From assembly GCF_029227915.1 (NCBI RefSeq), contig NC_079877.1, positions 8,062,001 through 8,126,000 on the forward strand: a stretch of 64,000 bases of DNA, in the 5' to 3' direction. Below are positions 12,467 through 26,060 of this stretch, in pieces. Positions within the stretch are counted from its first letter, which is position 1; every line of letters begins with the position of its first letter. Under the pieces are notes generated by a model. It did not search any database. It was not told where the DNA came from and was given only the letters and a program-made list of their open reading frames with translations. A program made the position numbers and the translations under genes. This DNA comes from Hydractinia symbiolongicarpus (taxonomy: Eukaryota; Cnidaria; Hydrozoa; Anthoathecata; Hydractiniidae).

Positions 12467-13225
12467 TGTTATATGTGAGACAATTGGACTCCTAGAAATA
12501 ACATTCTTCTTAATTTGACATGATTGCCGGAACTCAGCAGTTACACTGGGCGCTGTGGCAGCGCTTTAATTAAAAATTTAGATAAAAAAGTCATTTTTGT
12601 ACTGTGGCACCGATCCTAGCCGTTACTGCGCGCTGAAGAAATAGAGACAGTTTCAAAAACTACATTTCATTGACTTTCTAACGCTATCAGTCCGTTTCAA
12701 TTACAATGGTTCCGTCACATGTTCGTACTTTCATGTACTTAACGATATTTTTCCAACAATACCAGGTTGCATCGCTTTTAACTGTAAAAAGATTGACTGA
12801 GGGATTTAATGGAACGGATTCTGGACTGCGACCTTATAAATTTTATAAGTGAGACAATTGGACTCCTAGAAATAACATTCTTCTTAATTTGACATGATTG
12901 CCGGAACTCAGCGATTACACTGGGCGCTGTGGTAGCGGTTTCTTTTAAAAATTCAAATAAATAAGTCTTTTTTTACTGTGGGACCAATCTTGGCCGTTAG
13001 CACGTGCTGAATAAATAGGAACAGTTTCCAAAACTACATTTCAATGATTTTCTAGCGGTATAATTCAGTTTGAGTTACAACGGTTGCGTCACATATTCCT
13101 AGCAACATGTATTTAGCGATTTTTTTCTGATATTACTAAGTTGCATCGCTTTTAACACTGAAACGATTCAATGTGGGACTTAATTCAGCTGATTTTGGAC
13201 TGTGACTTTATAAATTTTTTATGTG

Positions 13226-14290
13226 AGACAATTGGACTCCTAGAAATAACATTCTTCTTAATTTGACATGATTGCCGGAACTCAGCGATTACACTGGGCG
13301 CTGTGGTAGCACTTTCTTTTAAAAATTCAGATAAATAAGTCAATTTTTAGTGTGGGCCCAATCCTACCCGTTAGATCGCGCTGAAGAAATAGAGACAGTT
13401 TCAAAAACTACATTTCATTGACTTTCTAACGGTGTCAATCCGTTTGAGTGACAACGGTTCAGTCACACGTTCGTACCAACATTTATTTAGCGATTTTTTG
13501 CTGATATTACTATGTTGCATTGTTTTTAACAGTGAAATGATTGACTGTGGGATTTAATATAACTGATTTTGACCTTTGACTTTAAGAATGTGATAAATGA
13601 GACAATTGAACTTCAAGAAATAACATTCGTCTTAATTTGACATGATTGTTTGAACTCAGCAGTTACACTTGGCGCTGTGGCAGCGCTTTGTTTAAAAATT
13701 TAGATGAAAAAGTCATTTTTGTACTGTGGGACCAATCCTAGCCGTTACCACGCGCTGAAGAAATAGAGACAGTTTCAAAAACAACATTTCATTGACTTTC
13801 TAACGCTATCAGTCCGTTTCAATTACAATGGTTCCGTCACCTATTAGTACCATCATGTACTTAACGATATTTTTCCAATAATACCAGGTTGCATCGCCTT
13901 GAACTCTAAAACGATTGACTGAGGGATTTAATTGAACTGATTCTGGACTGTGACCTTATAAATTTTATAAGTGAGACAATTGGACTCCTAGAAATAACAT
14001 TCTTCTTAATTTGACATGTTTGCCGGAACTCAGCGATTACACTGGGCGCTGTGGTAGCACTTTCTTTTAAAAATTCAGATAAATAAGTCAATTTTTAGTG
14101 TGGGACCAATCCTACCCGTTAGATCGCGCTGAAGAAATAGAGACAGTTTCAAAAACTACATTTCATTGACTTTCTAACGGTGTCAATCCGTTTGAGTGAC
14201 AACGGTTCAGTCACACGTTCGTACCAACATTTATTTAGCGATTTTTTGCTGATATTACTATGTTGCATTGTTTTTAACAGTGAAACGATT
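13226..14290 (+). repeat. Two-monomer (748-bp) repeat
   Basis: The variant with AGTGACAACGGTTCAGTCAC, CACGTTCG and GATTTTTTGCTGATATT occurs with landmarks 13,439 and 14,187, which are 748 bp apart. The AGCACTTTC and TTTTTAGTGTGGG variants before it repeat at the same spacing. A neighbouring 1,114-bp (3-monomer) spacing links the GAGGGATTTAATTG monomers at about 13,920 and 15,035. The whole set is duplicated at 52.2-54.2 kb. Confidence 0.8.
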
Positions 14291-15619
14291 CACTGTGGGA
14301 CTTAATACAACTGATTTTGGCCTTTGACTTTAAGAATTGATAAATGAGACAATTGGACTCCAAGAAATAACATTCTTCTTAATTTGACATGATTGCTGGA
14401 ATTCAGCGATTACATTAGGCTCTGTGGTAGCGCATTATTTAAAAATTTAGATAAATAAGTCTTTTTTAACTGTGGGACCAATCCTGGCCCTTAGGACGCG
14501 CTGAATAAATAGGAACAGTTTCAAAGACTACATTTCATTGACTTTCTGGCGGTATAAATTCGTTTAAGTGACAACGGCTGCGTCACATATTCGTACCAAC
14601 ATGTATTTAGTGATAGTATTCGGATGTCACTAGGTTGCATCGCTTTTAACAGTGTAACGTTTGACTGTGGGACTTAATTGAACTGATTCTGGACTTTGAC
14701 CTTATAAATGTGATAAATGAGCCAGTTTGGCTACAAGAAATAACATTCTTCTTAATTTTACATGATTACTGGAACTCAGCGATTTCACTGGGCGGTGTGG
14801 TAGCGTTTTATTTAAAAATTAGGATAAATAAGTTATTCGTTACAACTGGACCAATCCTAACCGTTAGCTCGCGCTGAAGAAATAGAGGCAGTTTCAAAAA
14901 CTACATTTAATTGACTCTCTAACGGTATCAATCCGTTCGAGTTAACAATGGTTCAGTCACATATTCGTACTTTCATGTACTTAACGATATTTTTCCAATA
15001 ATACCAGGTTGCATCCCTTTTAACTGTAAAACGATTGACTGAGGGATTTAATTGAACTGATTCTGGACTGTGACCTTATAAATTTTATAAGTGAGACAAT
15101 TGGACTCCTAGAAATAACATTCTTCTTAATTTGATATGATTGCCGGAACTCAGCGATTACACTGGGCGCTGTGGTAGCGCTTTCTTTTAAAAATTTAGAT
15201 AAATAAGTCAATTTTTAGTGTGGGACCAATCCTAGCCCTTATCGCGCTGAAGAAATAAAGACAGTTTCAAAAACTCCATTTCATTGACTTTCTAACGGTA
15301 TCAGTTCGTTTCAAATTACAACGGTTCCGTCACATATTCGTACCATCATGTACTTAACGATATTTTTCCAATAATACCAGGTTGCATCACTTTTAACAGT
15401 AAAACGATTGACTGTGGTACTTAATTGAACTGACTTTTTACTTTGACCTTATAAATGTGATAAATGAGCCAGTTGGACTCCAAGATATAACATTCTTTTT
15501 AACTCGACATGATTACCGGAACTCAGCGATTACACTGGAACCTGTGGTGGCGCTTCATTTAAAAATTTAGTTAGATAAGTTATTTTTTACTGTGGGACCA
15601 ATCCTAGCCGTTATCGCGC

Positions 15620-18604
15620 ACTGAAGAAATAGAGACAGGTTCAAAAACTCCATTTCATTGACTTTCTAACGGTATCAGTTCGTTTCAATTACAACGGTTC
15701 TGTCACATATTCGTACCATCATGTACTTAACGATATTTTTTCAATAATACCAGGTTGCATTGCTTTTAACAGTAAAACGATTGACTGTGGGACTTAATTG
15801 AACTGACTTTTGACTTTGACCTTATAAATGTGATAAATGAGCTAATTGGACTCCAAGAAATAACATTCTTTTTAACTCGACATGATTACCGGAACTCAGC
15901 GATTACACTGGAACCTGTGGTAGCGCTTCATTTAAAATTTAATTAAATAAGTTATTTTTTACTGTGGGACCAATCCTAGCCCTTATCGCGCGCTGAAGAA
16001 ATAGAGACACTTTCAAAAACTACATCTCATTGACTTTCCAACGGTGTCATTCCGTTCAGGTAACAACAGTTGCGTCACATATTCGTACGAACATGTATTT
16101 AGCGATATTTTTCTGACATTACTAGGTTGAATCGCTTTTAACAGTGAAACGATTGACTGAGGGACTTAATTGAACTGATTCTGTACTGTGACTTTATAAA
16201 TGTGATAAATGAGACAATTGGACTCCAAGGAAAAACCTTCATCTTAATCTGACATGATTGCTGTAACTCAGCGATTATACTGGGCGCTATGGCAGCGCTT
16301 TATTTAAACATTTAGATAAATAAATCATTTTTTACTGTGGGACCAATCGTAGCCGTTATCGCGCGCTGAAGAAATAGAGACACTTTCAAAAACTACATTT
16401 CATTGAATTTCTAACGGTGTCAGTCCGTTTAAGTTACAACGGTTGCGTCACATATTCGTACAAACATATGTTTAGCGATATTTTTCTGACATTACTAGGT
16501 TGCATCGCTTTTAACTGGGAAATGATTGAATGTGGGACTTAATTTAAGTGATTCTGGACTGTGACCTTATAATTGTGCCAAATGAGACAATTGGACTCCA
16601 AGGAAAAACATTCTTCTTAATTTGACATGATTGCTGTAACTCAGCGAATATACTGGGCGCTGTGGTACTGCTTTATTTAAAAGTTTATATAAATAAGTCA
16701 TTTTTTACTGTGGGATCAATCCTGACCGTTAGCACGTGCTGAATAAATAGGAATAGTTTCCAAAACTGCATTTCATTGATTTTCTAGCGGTATAATTCCG
16801 TTTGAGTTACAACGGTTGCGTCACATATTCCTACCAACATGTATTTAGCGATTTTTTTCTGATATTACTAGGTTGCATTGCTTTTAAAAGTGAAACGATT
16901 GAATGTGGGACTTAATTGAGCTGATTTTGGACTGTGACCTTATAAATGTTATATGTGAGACAATTGGGCTCCTAGAAAAAACATTCTTCTTAATTTGACA
17001 TGATTGCCGGAATTCAGCAGTTACACTGGGCGCTGTGGCAGCGCTTTAATTAAAAATTTAGATAAAAAAGTCATTTTTGTACTGTGGCACCAATCCTAGC
17101 CGTTATCGCGCGCTGAAGAAATAGAGACAGTTTCAAAAACTACATTTCATTGACTTTCTAACGCTATCAGTCCGTTTCAATTACAATGATTCCGTCACAT
17201 ATTCGTACCTTCATGTACTTAACCATATTTTTCCAATAATACCAGGTTGCATCGCTTTTAACTGTAAAACGATTGACTGAGGGATTTAATTGAACTGATT
17301 CTGGACGGTGACCTTATAAATTTTATAAGTGAGACAATTGGACTCCTAGAAATAACATTCTTCTTAATTTGACATGATTGCCGGAACTCCGGGATTACAC
17401 TGGGCGCTGTGGTAGCGCTTTCTTTTAAAAGTTCAAATAAATTAGTCTTTTTTTACTGTGGGACCAATCCTGGCCGTTAGCACGCGCTGAATATATAGGA
17501 ACAGTTTCCAAAAGTACATTTCATTGATTTTCTAGCGGTATAATTCCGTTTGAGTTACAACGATTGCGTCACATATTCCTAGCAACATGTATTTAGCGAT
17601 TTTTTCCTGATATTACTAGGTTGCATCGCTTTTAACAGTAAAACGTTTGACTGTGGGACTTAATTGAACTGATTTTGGACTTTGACCTTATAAATGTGAT
17701 AAATGAGACAATTGAATTCCAAGAAATAACATTTTTCTTAATTTGACATGATTGCTTGAACTCAGCAGTTACACTGGGCGCTGTGGCAGCGCTTTATTTA
17801 AATATTTAGATAAAAAAGTCACTTTTGTACTGTGGCACCAATCCTAGCCGTTATCGCGCGCTGAAGAAATAGAGACATTCTGAAAAACTACATTTCATTG
17901 ACTTCTTGGCGGTATCAAGCCGTTTGAGTCAAAACGGTTCAGTCACATACTCGTACTAACATGTATTTGGTGATTTTTTTCCGATATTACTAAGTTGTAT
18001 TGCTTTTAACAGTGAAACAATTGACTGAGGGAGTTAATTGAACTGATTCCGGACTGTGACCTTATAAATGTGAAAAATGAGCCAATTGTTCTCCAAGGAA
18101 TAACATTCTTCTTAATTTGACATGATTGCTGGAACTCAGCGATTACACAAGGCGCTGTGGAAGCGCTTCATTTAAAAATTTAGATAAATAAGTCAATCCT
18201 TACTGTGGGAGCAATCCTAGCCGTTATCGCGAGCTGAAGGAATAGAGACAGTTTTAAAAACTACATTTCAATGACTTTCTAACGGTATCAGTCCGTTTGA
18301 GTTACAACGGTTGCGTCACATATTCGTACCAACATGTATTTAGCGATATTTTTCCGCTGTTGCTAGGTTGCATCGCCTTTAACAGTGAAACGATTGACTG
18401 TGGGACTTTAATGAACTGATTTTGGACTGAGACCTTATGAATGTGAAAGTGAGACAATTCGACTTCAAGAAATAACATTCTTCTTAACTTGACATGATTG
18501 CTGAAATTCAGAGATTACACTGGCCGCTGTGGTAGCGCTTAATTTAAAAATTAAGATAAAAAATTCAGTTTTTACTGTGGGACCAATCCCAGCCGTTGGC
18601 GCGC
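15620..18604 (+). repeat. 8-monomer HOR, copy 1 (2,985 bp)
   Basis: Eight monomers (landmarks 15,679, 16,051, 16,424, 16,797, 17,171, 17,545, 17,919 and 18,292) recur in the same order at a constant 2,985 bp. The AGAGACAGGT phrase starts at 15,631 and again at 18,616. Differences from the next copy are rare, for example GTGCCAAATG against GTGACAAATG near 16,575. This is among the most recently homogenised parts of the window. Confidence 0.92.
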
Positions 18605-21600
18605 GCTGAAGAAATAGAGACAGGTTCAAAAACTCCATTTCATTGACTTTCTAACGGTATCAGTTCGTTTCAATTACAACGGTTCTGTCACATATTCGTA
18701 CCATCATGTACTTAACGATATTTTTTCAATAATACCAGGTTGCATCGCTTTTAACAGTAAAACGATTGACTGTGGGACTTAATTGAACTGACTTTTGACT
18801 TTGACCTTATGAATGTGATAAATGAGCTAATTGGACTCCAAGAAATAACATTCTTTTTAACTCGACATGATTACCGGAACTCAGCGATTACACTGGAACC
18901 TGTGGTAGCGCTTCATTTAAAATTTAATTAAATAAGATATTTTTTACTGTGGGACCAATCCTAGCCGTTATCGCGCGCTGAAGAAATAGAGACACTTTCA
19001 AAAACTACATCTCATTGACTTTCCAACGGTGTCAGTCCGTTCAGGTAACAACAGTTGCGTCACATATTCGTACGAACATGTATTTAGCGATATTTTTCTG
19101 ACATTACTAGGTTGAATCGCTTTTAACAGTGAAACGATTGACTGAGGGACTTAATTGAACTGATTCTGTACTGTGACTTTATAAATGTGATAAATGAGAC
19201 AATTGGACTCCAAGAAAAAACCTTCATCTTAATCTGACATGATTGCTGTAACTCAGCGATTATACTGGGCGCTATGGCAGCGCTTTATTTAAACATTTAG
19301 ATAAATAAATCATTTTTTACTGTGGGACCAATCGTAGCCGTTATCGCGCGCTGAAGAAATAGAGACACTTTCAAAAACTACATTTCATTGAATTTCTAAC
19401 GGTGTCAGTCCGTTTAAGTTACAACGGTTGCGTCACATATTCGTACAAACATATGTTTAGCGATATTTTTCTGACATTACTAGGTTGCATCGCTTTTAAC
19501 TGGGAAATGATTGAATGTGGGACTTAATTTAAGTGATTCTGGACTGTGACCTTATAATTGTGACAAATGAGACAATTGGACTCCAAGGAAAAACATTCTT
19601 CTTAATTTGACATGATTGCTGTAACTCAGCGAATATACTGGGCGCTGTGGTACTGCTTTATTTAAAAGTTTATATAAATAAGTCATTTTTTACTGTGGGA
19701 TCAATCCTGACCGTTAGCACGTGCTGAATAAATTGGAATAGTTTCCAAAACTGCATTTCATTGATTTTCTAGCGGTATAATTCCGTTTGAGTTACAACGG
19801 TTGCGTCACATATTCCTACCAACATGTATTTAGCGATTTTTTTCTGATATTACTAGGTTGCATTGCTTTTAAAAGTGAAACGATTGAATGTGGGACTTAA
19901 TTGAGCTGATTTTGGACTGTGACCTTATAAATGTTATATGTGAGACAATTGGGCTCCTAGAAAAAACATTCTTCTTAATTTGACATGATTGCCGGAATTC
20001 AGCAGTTACACTGGGCGCTGTGGCAGCGCTTTAATTAAAAATTTAGATAAAAAAGTCATTTTTGTACTGTGGCACCAATCCTAGCCGTTATCGCGCGCTG
20101 AAGAAATAGAGACAGTTTCAAAAACTACATTTCATTGACTTTCTAACGCTATCAGTCGGTTTCAATTACAATGGTTCCGTCACATATTCGTACCTTCATG
20201 TACTTAACCATATTTTTCCAATAATACCAGGTTGCATCGCTTTTAACTGTAAAACGATTGACTGAGGGATTTAATTGAACTGATTCTGGACGGTGACCTT
20301 ATAAATTTTATAAGTGAGACAATTGGACTCCTAGAAATAACATTCTTCTTAATTTGACATGATTGCCGGAACTCCGCGATTACACTGGGCGCTGTGGTAG
20401 CGCTTTCTTTTAAAAGTTCAAATAAATTAGTCTTTTTTTACTGTGGGACCAATCCTGGCCGTTAGCACGCGCTGAATATATAGGAACAGTTTCCAAAAGT
20501 ACATTTCATTGATTTTCTAGCGGTATAATTCCGTTTGAGTTACAACGATTGCGTCACATATTCCTAGCAACATGTATTTAGCGATTTTTTCCTGATATTA
20601 CTAGGTTGCATCGCTTTTAACAGTAAAACGTTTGACTGTGGGACTTAATTGAACTGATTTTGGACTTTGACCTTATAAATGTGATAAATGAGACAATTGA
20701 ATTCCAAGAAATAACATTTTTCTTAATTTGACATGATTGCTTGAACTCAGCAGTTACACTGGGCGCTGTGGCAGCGCTTTATTTAAATATTTAGATAAAA
20801 AGTCACTTTTGTACTGTGGCACCAATCCTAGCCGTTATCGCGCGCTGAAGAAATAGAGACATTCTGAAAAACTACATTTCATTGACTTCTTGGCGGTATC
20901 AAGCCGTTTGAGTTAAAACGGTTCAGTCACATACTCGTACTAACATGTATTTGGTGATTTTTTTCCGATATTACTAAGTTGTATTGCTTTTAACAGTGAA
21001 ACAATTGACTGAGGGAGTTAATTGAACTGATTCCGGACTGTGACCTTATAAATGTGAAAAATGAGCCAATTGTTCTCCAAGGAATAACATTCTTCTTAAT
21101 TTGACATGATTGCTGGAACTCAGCGATCACACAAGGCGCTGTGGAAGCGCTTCATTTAAAAATTTAGATAAATAAGTCAATCCTTACTGTGGGAGCAATC
21201 CTAGCCGTTATCGCGAGCTGAAGGAATAGAGACAGTTTTAAAAACTACATTTCAATGACTTTCTAACGGTATCAGTCCGTTTGAGTTACAACGGTTGCGT
21301 CACATATTCGTACCAACATGTATTTAGCGATATTTTTCCGCTGTTGCTAGGTTGCATCGCCTTTAACAGTGAAACGATTGACTGTGGGACTTAAATGAAC
21401 TGATTTTGGACTGAGACCTTATGAATGTGAAAGTGAGACAATTCGACTTCAAGAAATAACATTCTTCTTAACTTGACATGATTGCTGAAATTCAGAGATT
21501 ACACTGGCCGCTGTGGTAGCGCTTAATTTAAAAATTAAGATAAAAAATTCAGTTTTTACTGTGGGACCAATCCCAGCCGTTGGCGCGCGCTGAAGAAATA

Positions 21601-21605
21601 GAGAC
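18605..21605 (+). repeat. 8-monomer HOR, copy 2 (2,985 bp)
   Basis: Landmarks 18,664 to 21,276 match copy 1 at 2,985 bp. The offset falls by one base after a missing A at about 20,797 (GATAAAAAGTCAC). The match stops near 21,605, where GAGACAGTTTCAAATACTAC replaces the expected GAGACAGGTTCAAAAACTCC. The same missing A is seen at about 59,780, so it predates the large duplication. Confidence 0.92.
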
Positions 21606-22190
21606 AGTTTCAAATACTACATTTCACTGACTTTCTAACGGTGTCAGTCCGTTTGCGTTACAACAGTTGGGTCACATATTCATACCAACATGTATTTAAC
21701 GATATTTTTTTGATATTACTAGGTTGCATCGCTTTTAACAGTGAAACGATTGACTCTGGGAATTAACTGAAGTAACTTTGGACTGTGACCTTATAAATGT
21801 GATAAATGAGACAATTGGACTCCAAGAAATAACATTCTTCTTAATTTGACATGATTGCTGGAACTCAGCGATTACATTAGGCTCTGTGGTAGGGCTTTAT
21901 TTAAAAATTTAGATAAATAAGTTATTTTTTACAACGGTTCAGTCACACATTCGTACCATCATGTACTTAACGATATTTTTTCAATAATACCAGGTTGCAT
22001 CGCTTTTAACAGTAAAACGATTGACTGTGGGACTTAATTGGACTGACTTTTGACTTTGACCTTGTAAAAGTGATAAATGCGCTAATTGGACTCCAAGAAA
22101 TAACATTCTTTTTAACTCGACATGATTACCGGAACTCAGCGATTACACTGGAACATGTGGTAGCCCTTCATTTAAAATTTAATTAAATAA
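21606..22190 (+). repeat. One monomer plus a truncated 271-bp monomer
   Basis: The landmark interval 21,648-22,291 is 643 bp, which is 372 plus 271. At 21,931 GTTATTTTTTAC is joined directly to AACGGTTCAGTCAC. About 102 bp that normally lie between the AT-rich stretch and the CCGTT/AACGG dyad are therefore missing. The short TTAC shared by both sides suggests recombination at microhomology. The same junction is present at 60,913. Confidence 0.88.
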
Positions 22191-24350
22191 GTTATTTTTT
22201 ACTGTGGGACCAATCCTAGCCGTTATCGCGCGCTGAAGAAATAGAAACACTTTCAAAAACTACATTTCATTGACTTTCCAACGGTGTCAGTCCGTTCAGG
22301 TAACAACAGTTGCGTCACATATTCGTACGAACATGTATTAAGCGATATTTTTCTGACATTACTAGGTTGAATCGCTTTTAACAGTGAAACGATTGACTGA
22401 GGGACTTAATTGAACTGATTGTGTACTGTGACCTTATAAATGTGATAAATGAGACAATTGGACTCCAAGGAAAAACCTTTCTACTTAATCTGACATAATT
22501 GCTGTAACTCAGCGATTTTACTGGGCGCTATGGCAGCGCTTTATTTAAACATTTAGATAAATAAATCATTTTTTACTGTGGGACCAATCGTAGCCGTTAT
22601 CGCGCGCTGAAGAAATAGATACACTTTCAAAAACTACATTTCATTGAATTTCTAACGGTGTCAGTCCGTTTAAGTTACAACGGTTGCGTCACATATTCGT
22701 ACAAACATATGTTTAGCGATTTTTTTCTGACATTACTAGGTTGCATCGCTTTTAACTGGGAAATGATTGAATGTGGGACTTAATTTAAGTGATTCTGGAC
22801 TGTGACCTTATAATTGTGACAAATGAGACAATTGGACTCCAAGGAAAAACATTCTTCTTAATTTGACATGATTGCTGTAACTCAGCGAATATACTGGGCG
22901 CTGTGGTACTGCTTTATTTAAAAGTTTATATAAATAAGTCATTTTTTACTGTGGGATCAATCCTGACCGTTAGCACGTGCTGAATAAATAGGAATAGTTT
23001 CCAAAACTGCATTTCATTGATTCTCTAGCGGTATAATTCCGTTTGAGTTACAACGGTTGCGTCACATATTCCTACCAACATGTATTTAGCGATTTTTTTC
23101 TGATATTACTAGGTTGCATTGCTTTTAAAAGTGAAACGATTGAATGTGGGACTTAATTGAGCTGATTTTGGACTGTGACCTTATAAATGTTATATGTGAG
23201 ACAATTGGGCTCCTAGAAAAAACATTCTTCTTAATTTGACATGATTGCCGGAATTCAGCAGTTACACTGGGCGCTGTGGCAGCGCTTTAATTAAAAATTT
23301 AGATAAAAAAGTCATTTTTGTACTGTGGCACCAATCCTAGCCGTTATCGCGCGCTGAAGAAATAGAGACAGTTTCAAAAACTACATTTCATTGACTTTCT
23401 AACGCTATCAGTCCGTTTCAATTACAATGGTTCCGTCACATATTCGTACCTTCATGTACTTAACCATATTTTTCCAATAATACCAGGTTGCATCGCTTTT
23501 AACTGTAAAACGATTGACTGAGGGATTTAATTGAACTGATTCTGGACGGTGACCTTATAAATTTTATAAGTGAGACAATTGGACTCCTAGAAATAACATT
23601 CTTCTTAATTTGACATGATTGCCGGAACTCAGCGATTACACTGGGCGCTGTGGTAGCGCTTTCTTTTAAAAGTTCAAATAAATTAGTCTTTTTTTACTGT
23701 GGGACCAATCCTGGCCGTTAGCACGCGCTGAATAAATAGCAACAGTTTCCAAAACTACATTTCATTGATTTTCTAGCGGTATAATTCCGTTTGAGTTACA
23801 ACGGTTGCGTCACATATTCCTAGCAACATGTATTTAGCGATTTTTTCCTGATATTACTAGGTTGCATCGCTTTTAACAGTAAAACGTTTGACTGTGGGAC
23901 TTAATTGAACTGATTTTGGACTTTGACCTTATAAATGTGATAAATGAGACAATTGAATTCCAAGAAATAACATTTTTCTTAATTTGACATGATTGCTTGA
24001 ACTCAGCAGTTCCACTGGGCGCTGTGGCAGCGCTTTATTTAAATATTTAGATAAAAAAGTCACTTTTGTACTGTGGCACCAATCCTAGCCGTTATCGCGC
24101 GCTGAAGAAATAGAGACATTCTGAAAAACTACATTTCATTGACTTCTTGGCGGTATCAAGCCGTTTGAGTTAAAACGGTTCAGTCACATACTCGTACTAA
24201 CATGTAATTGGTGATTTTCTTCCGATATTACTAAGTTGTATTGCTTTTAACAGTGAAACAATTGACTGAGGGAGTTAATTGAACTGATTCCGGACTGTGA
24301 CCTTTTAAATGTGAAAAATGAGCCAATTGTTCTCCAAGGAATAACATTCT
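22191..24350 (+). repeat. Third, shorter relative of the 8-monomer HOR
   Basis: Landmarks 22,291, 22,665, 23,038, 23,412, 23,786 and 24,160 match 19,036-20,903 at 3,255-3,257 bp. Then the register breaks: at about 24,350 TTCTTCTTAATCTGACATAATTG joins the sixth monomer back to a type first seen at about 22,490. Eight monomers have become five. Confidence 0.82.
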
Positions 24351-26060
24351 TCTTAATCTGACATAATTGCTGTAACTCAGCGATTATATTGGGCGCTATG
24401 GCAGCGCTTTATTTAAACATTTAGATATTTAAATCATTTTTTACTGTGGGACCAATCGTAGCCGTTATCGCGCGCTGAAGAAATAGAGGCACTTTCAAAA
24501 ACTACATTTCATTGAATTTCTAACGGTGTCAGTCCGTTTAAGTTACAACGGTTGCGTCACATATTCGTACAAACATATGATTAGCGATATTTTTCTGACA
24601 TTACTAGGTTGCATCGCTTGTAACTGGGAAATGACTGAATGTGGGACTTAATTTAAGTGATTCTGGACTGTGACCTTATAATTGTGACAAATGATACAAT
24701 TGGACTCCAAGGAAAAACAATCTTCTTAATTTGACATGATTGCTGTAACTCAGCGAATATACTGGGCGCTGTGGTACTGCTTTATTTAAAAGTTTATATA
24801 AATAAGTCATTTTTTACTGTGGGATCAATCCTGACCGTTAGCACGTGCTGAATAAATAGGAATAGTTTCCAAAACTACATTTCATTGATTTTCTAGCGGT
24901 ATAATTCCGTTTGAGTTACAACGGTTGCGTCACATATTCCTACCAACATGTATTTAGCGATTTTTTTCTGATATTACTAGGTTGCATTGCTTTTAAAAGT
25001 GAAACGATTGAATGTGGGACTTAATTGAGCTGATTTTGGACTGTGACCTTATAAATGTTATATGTGAGACAATTGGGCTCCTAGAAATAACATTCTTCTT
25101 AATTTGACATGATTGCCGGAATTCAGCAGTTACACTGGGCGCTGTGGCAGCGCTTTAATTAAAAATTTAGATAAAAAAGTCATTTTTGTACTGTGGCACC
25201 AATCCTAGCCGTTACCGCGCGCTGAAGAAATAGAGACAGTTTCAAAAACTACATTTCATTGACTTTCTAACGCTATCAGTTCGTTTCAATTACAATGGTT
25301 CCGTCACATATTCGTACCTTCATGTACTTAACGATATTTTTCCAATAATACCAGGTTGCATCGCTTTTAACTGTAAAACGATTGACTGAGGGATTTAATT
25401 GAACTGATTCTGGACTGTGACCTTATAAATTTTATAAGTGAGACAATTGGACTCCTAGAAATAACATTCTTCTTAATTTGACATGATTGCCGGAACTCAG
25501 CGATTACACTGGCCGCTGTGGTAGCGCTTTCTTTTAAAAGTTCAAATAAATCAGTCTTTTTTTACTGTGGGACCAATCCTGGCCGTTAGCACGCGCTGAA
25601 TAAATAGGAACAGTTTCCAAAACTACATTTTATTGATTTTCTAGCGGTATAATTTCGTTTGAGTTACAACGGTTGCGTCACATATTCCTAGCAACATGTA
25701 TTTAGCGATTTTTTCCTGATATTACTAGGTTGCATCGCTTTTAACAGTGAAACGTTTGACTGTGGGACTTAATTGAACTGATTTTGGACTTTGACCTTAT
25801 AAATGTGATAAATGAGACAATTGAATTCCAAGAAATAACATTTTTCTTAATTTGACATGATTGCTTGAACTCAGCAGTTACACTGGGCGCTGTGGCAGCG
25901 CTTTATTTAAATATTCAGATAAAAAAGTCACTTTTGTACTGTGGCACCAATCCTAGCCGTTATCGCACGCTGAAGAAATAGAGACATTCTCAAAAACTAC
26001 ATATCATTGACTTTTTGGCAGTATCAAGCCGTTTGAGTTACAACGGTTGCGTCACATATT
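24351..26060 (+). repeat. Five-monomer relative, offset 1,868 bp from the previous block
   Basis: Landmarks 24,533, 24,906, 25,280, 25,654 and 26,028 match 22,665-24,160 at exactly 1,868 bp. The diagnostic ACCAATCGTAGCC phrase recurs at about 22,583 and 24,451. Substitutions are more frequent here than between the two 2,985-bp copies, so this duplication looks older. Confidence 0.82.

Larger units (their letters stand above)
4825..25017 (+). repeat. Large duplicated segment, copy 1 (~20.2 kb visible)
   Basis: This stretch matches 43,060-64,000 monomer by monomer. Landmark 4875 pairs with 43,110 (offset 38,235), and 24,906 pairs with 63,889 (offset 38,983). Shared rare events include a 6-bp loss at about 6,631, a 15-bp loss at about 10,843 and a truncated monomer at about 21,931. 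I noticed only about ten substitutions in the first 6 kb, such as 5701/43,931 (ATATCG against ATACCG). This is not a full count. Monomers within the segment differ from each other far more than the two copies do. Confidence 0.93.

Noticed and set aside
13906-14091. Open reading frames of 61-63 codons on the minus strand (13906-14091, 15020-15211, 52889-53074, 54003-54194)
   Set aside because: They are the same stretch of the same monomer type, open by chance. Other monomers interrupt the frame. There is no domain or coding pattern, and the 38,983-bp spacing only reflects the large duplication.
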